A DNA stretch of 64,000 bases from Mycolicibacter nonchromogenicus (GTDB lineage Bacteria; Actinomycetota; Actinomycetes; Mycobacteriales; Mycobacteriaceae): the NCBI RefSeq assembly GCF_002101775.1, contig NZ_LQPI01000033.1:124001-188000 (forward strand). Reading direction: 5' to 3'. Shown here one piece after another: positions 63,410 to 64,000 of the stretch (its first letter is position 1; each line of letters opens with the position of its first letter). The notes beneath the pieces were generated by a model. That model did not search any database. It was not told the origin of the DNA and was given only the letters and a program-made list of their open reading frames with translations. A program made the translations under genes and the position numbers.

Positions 63410-64000
63410 GTGACTGCCATCGACCCCGAAAGGCTCGCCACCTGCCTAGAGGTGCTCTCCGAGATCGATGCGCTGCCGCCCGAGCACCCCGACGCCGTCA
63501 CTGTGCGCCGGGCCACCGCGCGCATGTTCAAGCAACTCAAGAAGGTCCGGCGCAAGGCCGCACGCGACGCGGTGCTCGCCGCTGACCAGGCCGTCATCGC
63601 CGCCACGGCCACCGGGGCACCGGGCCGTATCGACGACGAGACGCAGGGCATTCCGCTGGTATCGGCCACGGCCGGGGCGTCGGCGGGCACACTGCTGCGA
63701 TCACAGGCCTGCTACATCTGCAAGAACCACTACACGCAGGTAGACGCGTTTTATCACCAACTATGCCCGGCCTGCGCCGCGATGAGCCGGGCCAAACGGG
63801 ACGCGCGCACGGATCTGACTGGCCGTCGTGCCCTGCTCACCGGCGGGCGCGCCAAGATCGGCATGTACATCGCGCTGCGCCTGCTGCGCGACGGGGCCCA
63901 CACCACCATCACCACCCGGTTCCCCAACGATGCCGTGCGGCGCTTCGCCGCCATGCCCGACAGCGCCGACTGGCTGCATCGCCTGCAGGTGGTGGGTATC
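63410..64000 (+). CDS. SDR-family protein with N-terminal extension and CxxC...CxxC insertion (3' end missing)
   Basis: The first 197 codons of a reading frame that is open to the right edge; GTG at 63410 is the start. Residues 1-90 are helical and have no SDR similarity. Then ACYICKNHYTQVDAFYHQLC and PACAAM form a CxxC-x15-CxxC zinc-ribbon-like unit (about 101-123). From about 140 a Rossmann motif TGGRAKIGMYIALRLL begins the SDR domain with TTRFPNDAVRRF. The catalytic tetrad would lie beyond the window. It is divergent from prfC. This architecture is known in other actinobacteria and some eukaryotes; the substrate is unknown. Confidence 0.82.
   Translation, partial: MTAIDPERLATCLEVLSEIDALPPEHPDAVTVRRATARMFKQLKKVRRKAARDAVLAADQAVIAATATGAPGRIDDETQGIPLVSATAGASAGTLLRSQACYICKNHYTQVDAFYHQLCPACAAMSRAKRDARTDLTGRRALLTGGRAKIGMYIALRLLRDGAHTTITTRFPNDAVRRFAAMPDSADWLHRLQVVGI

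Overview
The window is chromosomal DNA from a mycobacterium. It is GC-rich and carries a mycofactocin-type short-chain dehydrogenase, the HadA/HadB/HadC mycolate dehydratases, an MmaA4-like mycolic acid methyltransferase, an MceG-type ATPase, a mycobacterial RecC/RecB/RecD set and four copies of a hairpin resembling the mycobacterial TRIT terminator. From memory, gene order follows the M. tuberculosis Rv0687-to-Rv0629c region closely, read in reverse orientation. The species cannot be named from the sequence alone. RpoB and S12 show the wild-type residues at the usual rifampicin and streptomycin resistance positions.

Region by region. 1-12.2 kb: mycofactocin-type SDR, a SHOCT membrane protein, the rpsL-rpsG-fusA-tuf translation operon (minus strand), a TetR regulator, a divergent pair of small exported DUF3060 proteins, and a PaaX-regulated acyl-CoA catabolism cluster (fadE8-echA4-paaX-echA5). 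12.4-23.8 kb: endonuclease IV, a GCS2-family ligase, a frameshifted AbiEi/DUF559 gene, rpoC and rpoB. 23.8-35.9 kb: MceG ATPase, rplJ-rplL behind an L10 leader, an HxlR/DUF1772 divergent pair with a clear palindromic operator, a translationally coupled alpha-mannosidase and ROK kinase, two DinB-family proteins, an AarF kinase and a lipase. 36-42.7 kb: two mycolate methyltransferases converge on rplA; rplK-nusG-secE, tRNA-Trp, hadC-hadB-hadA, rpmG, tRNA-Met and tRNA-Thr are all on the minus strand.

43.6-51.6 kb is the most accessory-looking stretch: a membrane-anchored unknown, a patatin-cyanase operon, two paralogous thioredoxin/CcdA pairs in opposite orientation, a RES-type toxin with its antitoxin between them, an unusual phosphofructokinase, and a ~360-bp intergenic element with long terminal inverted repeats enclosing tandem repeats. 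51.7-60.1 kb is a tightly coupled recC-recB-recD operon. 60.1-64 kb holds a small membrane protein, a 21-bp minisatellite beside a second, shorter copy of the inverted-repeat element, an NYN nuclease-like gene, prfC, and the start of an SDR carrying a zinc-ribbon-like insertion.

The clearest candidates for something undescribed are the inverted-repeat elements at 48649-49008 and 60680-60747, which share their ends, and the accessory block around them. Most of the rest is conserved core genome.
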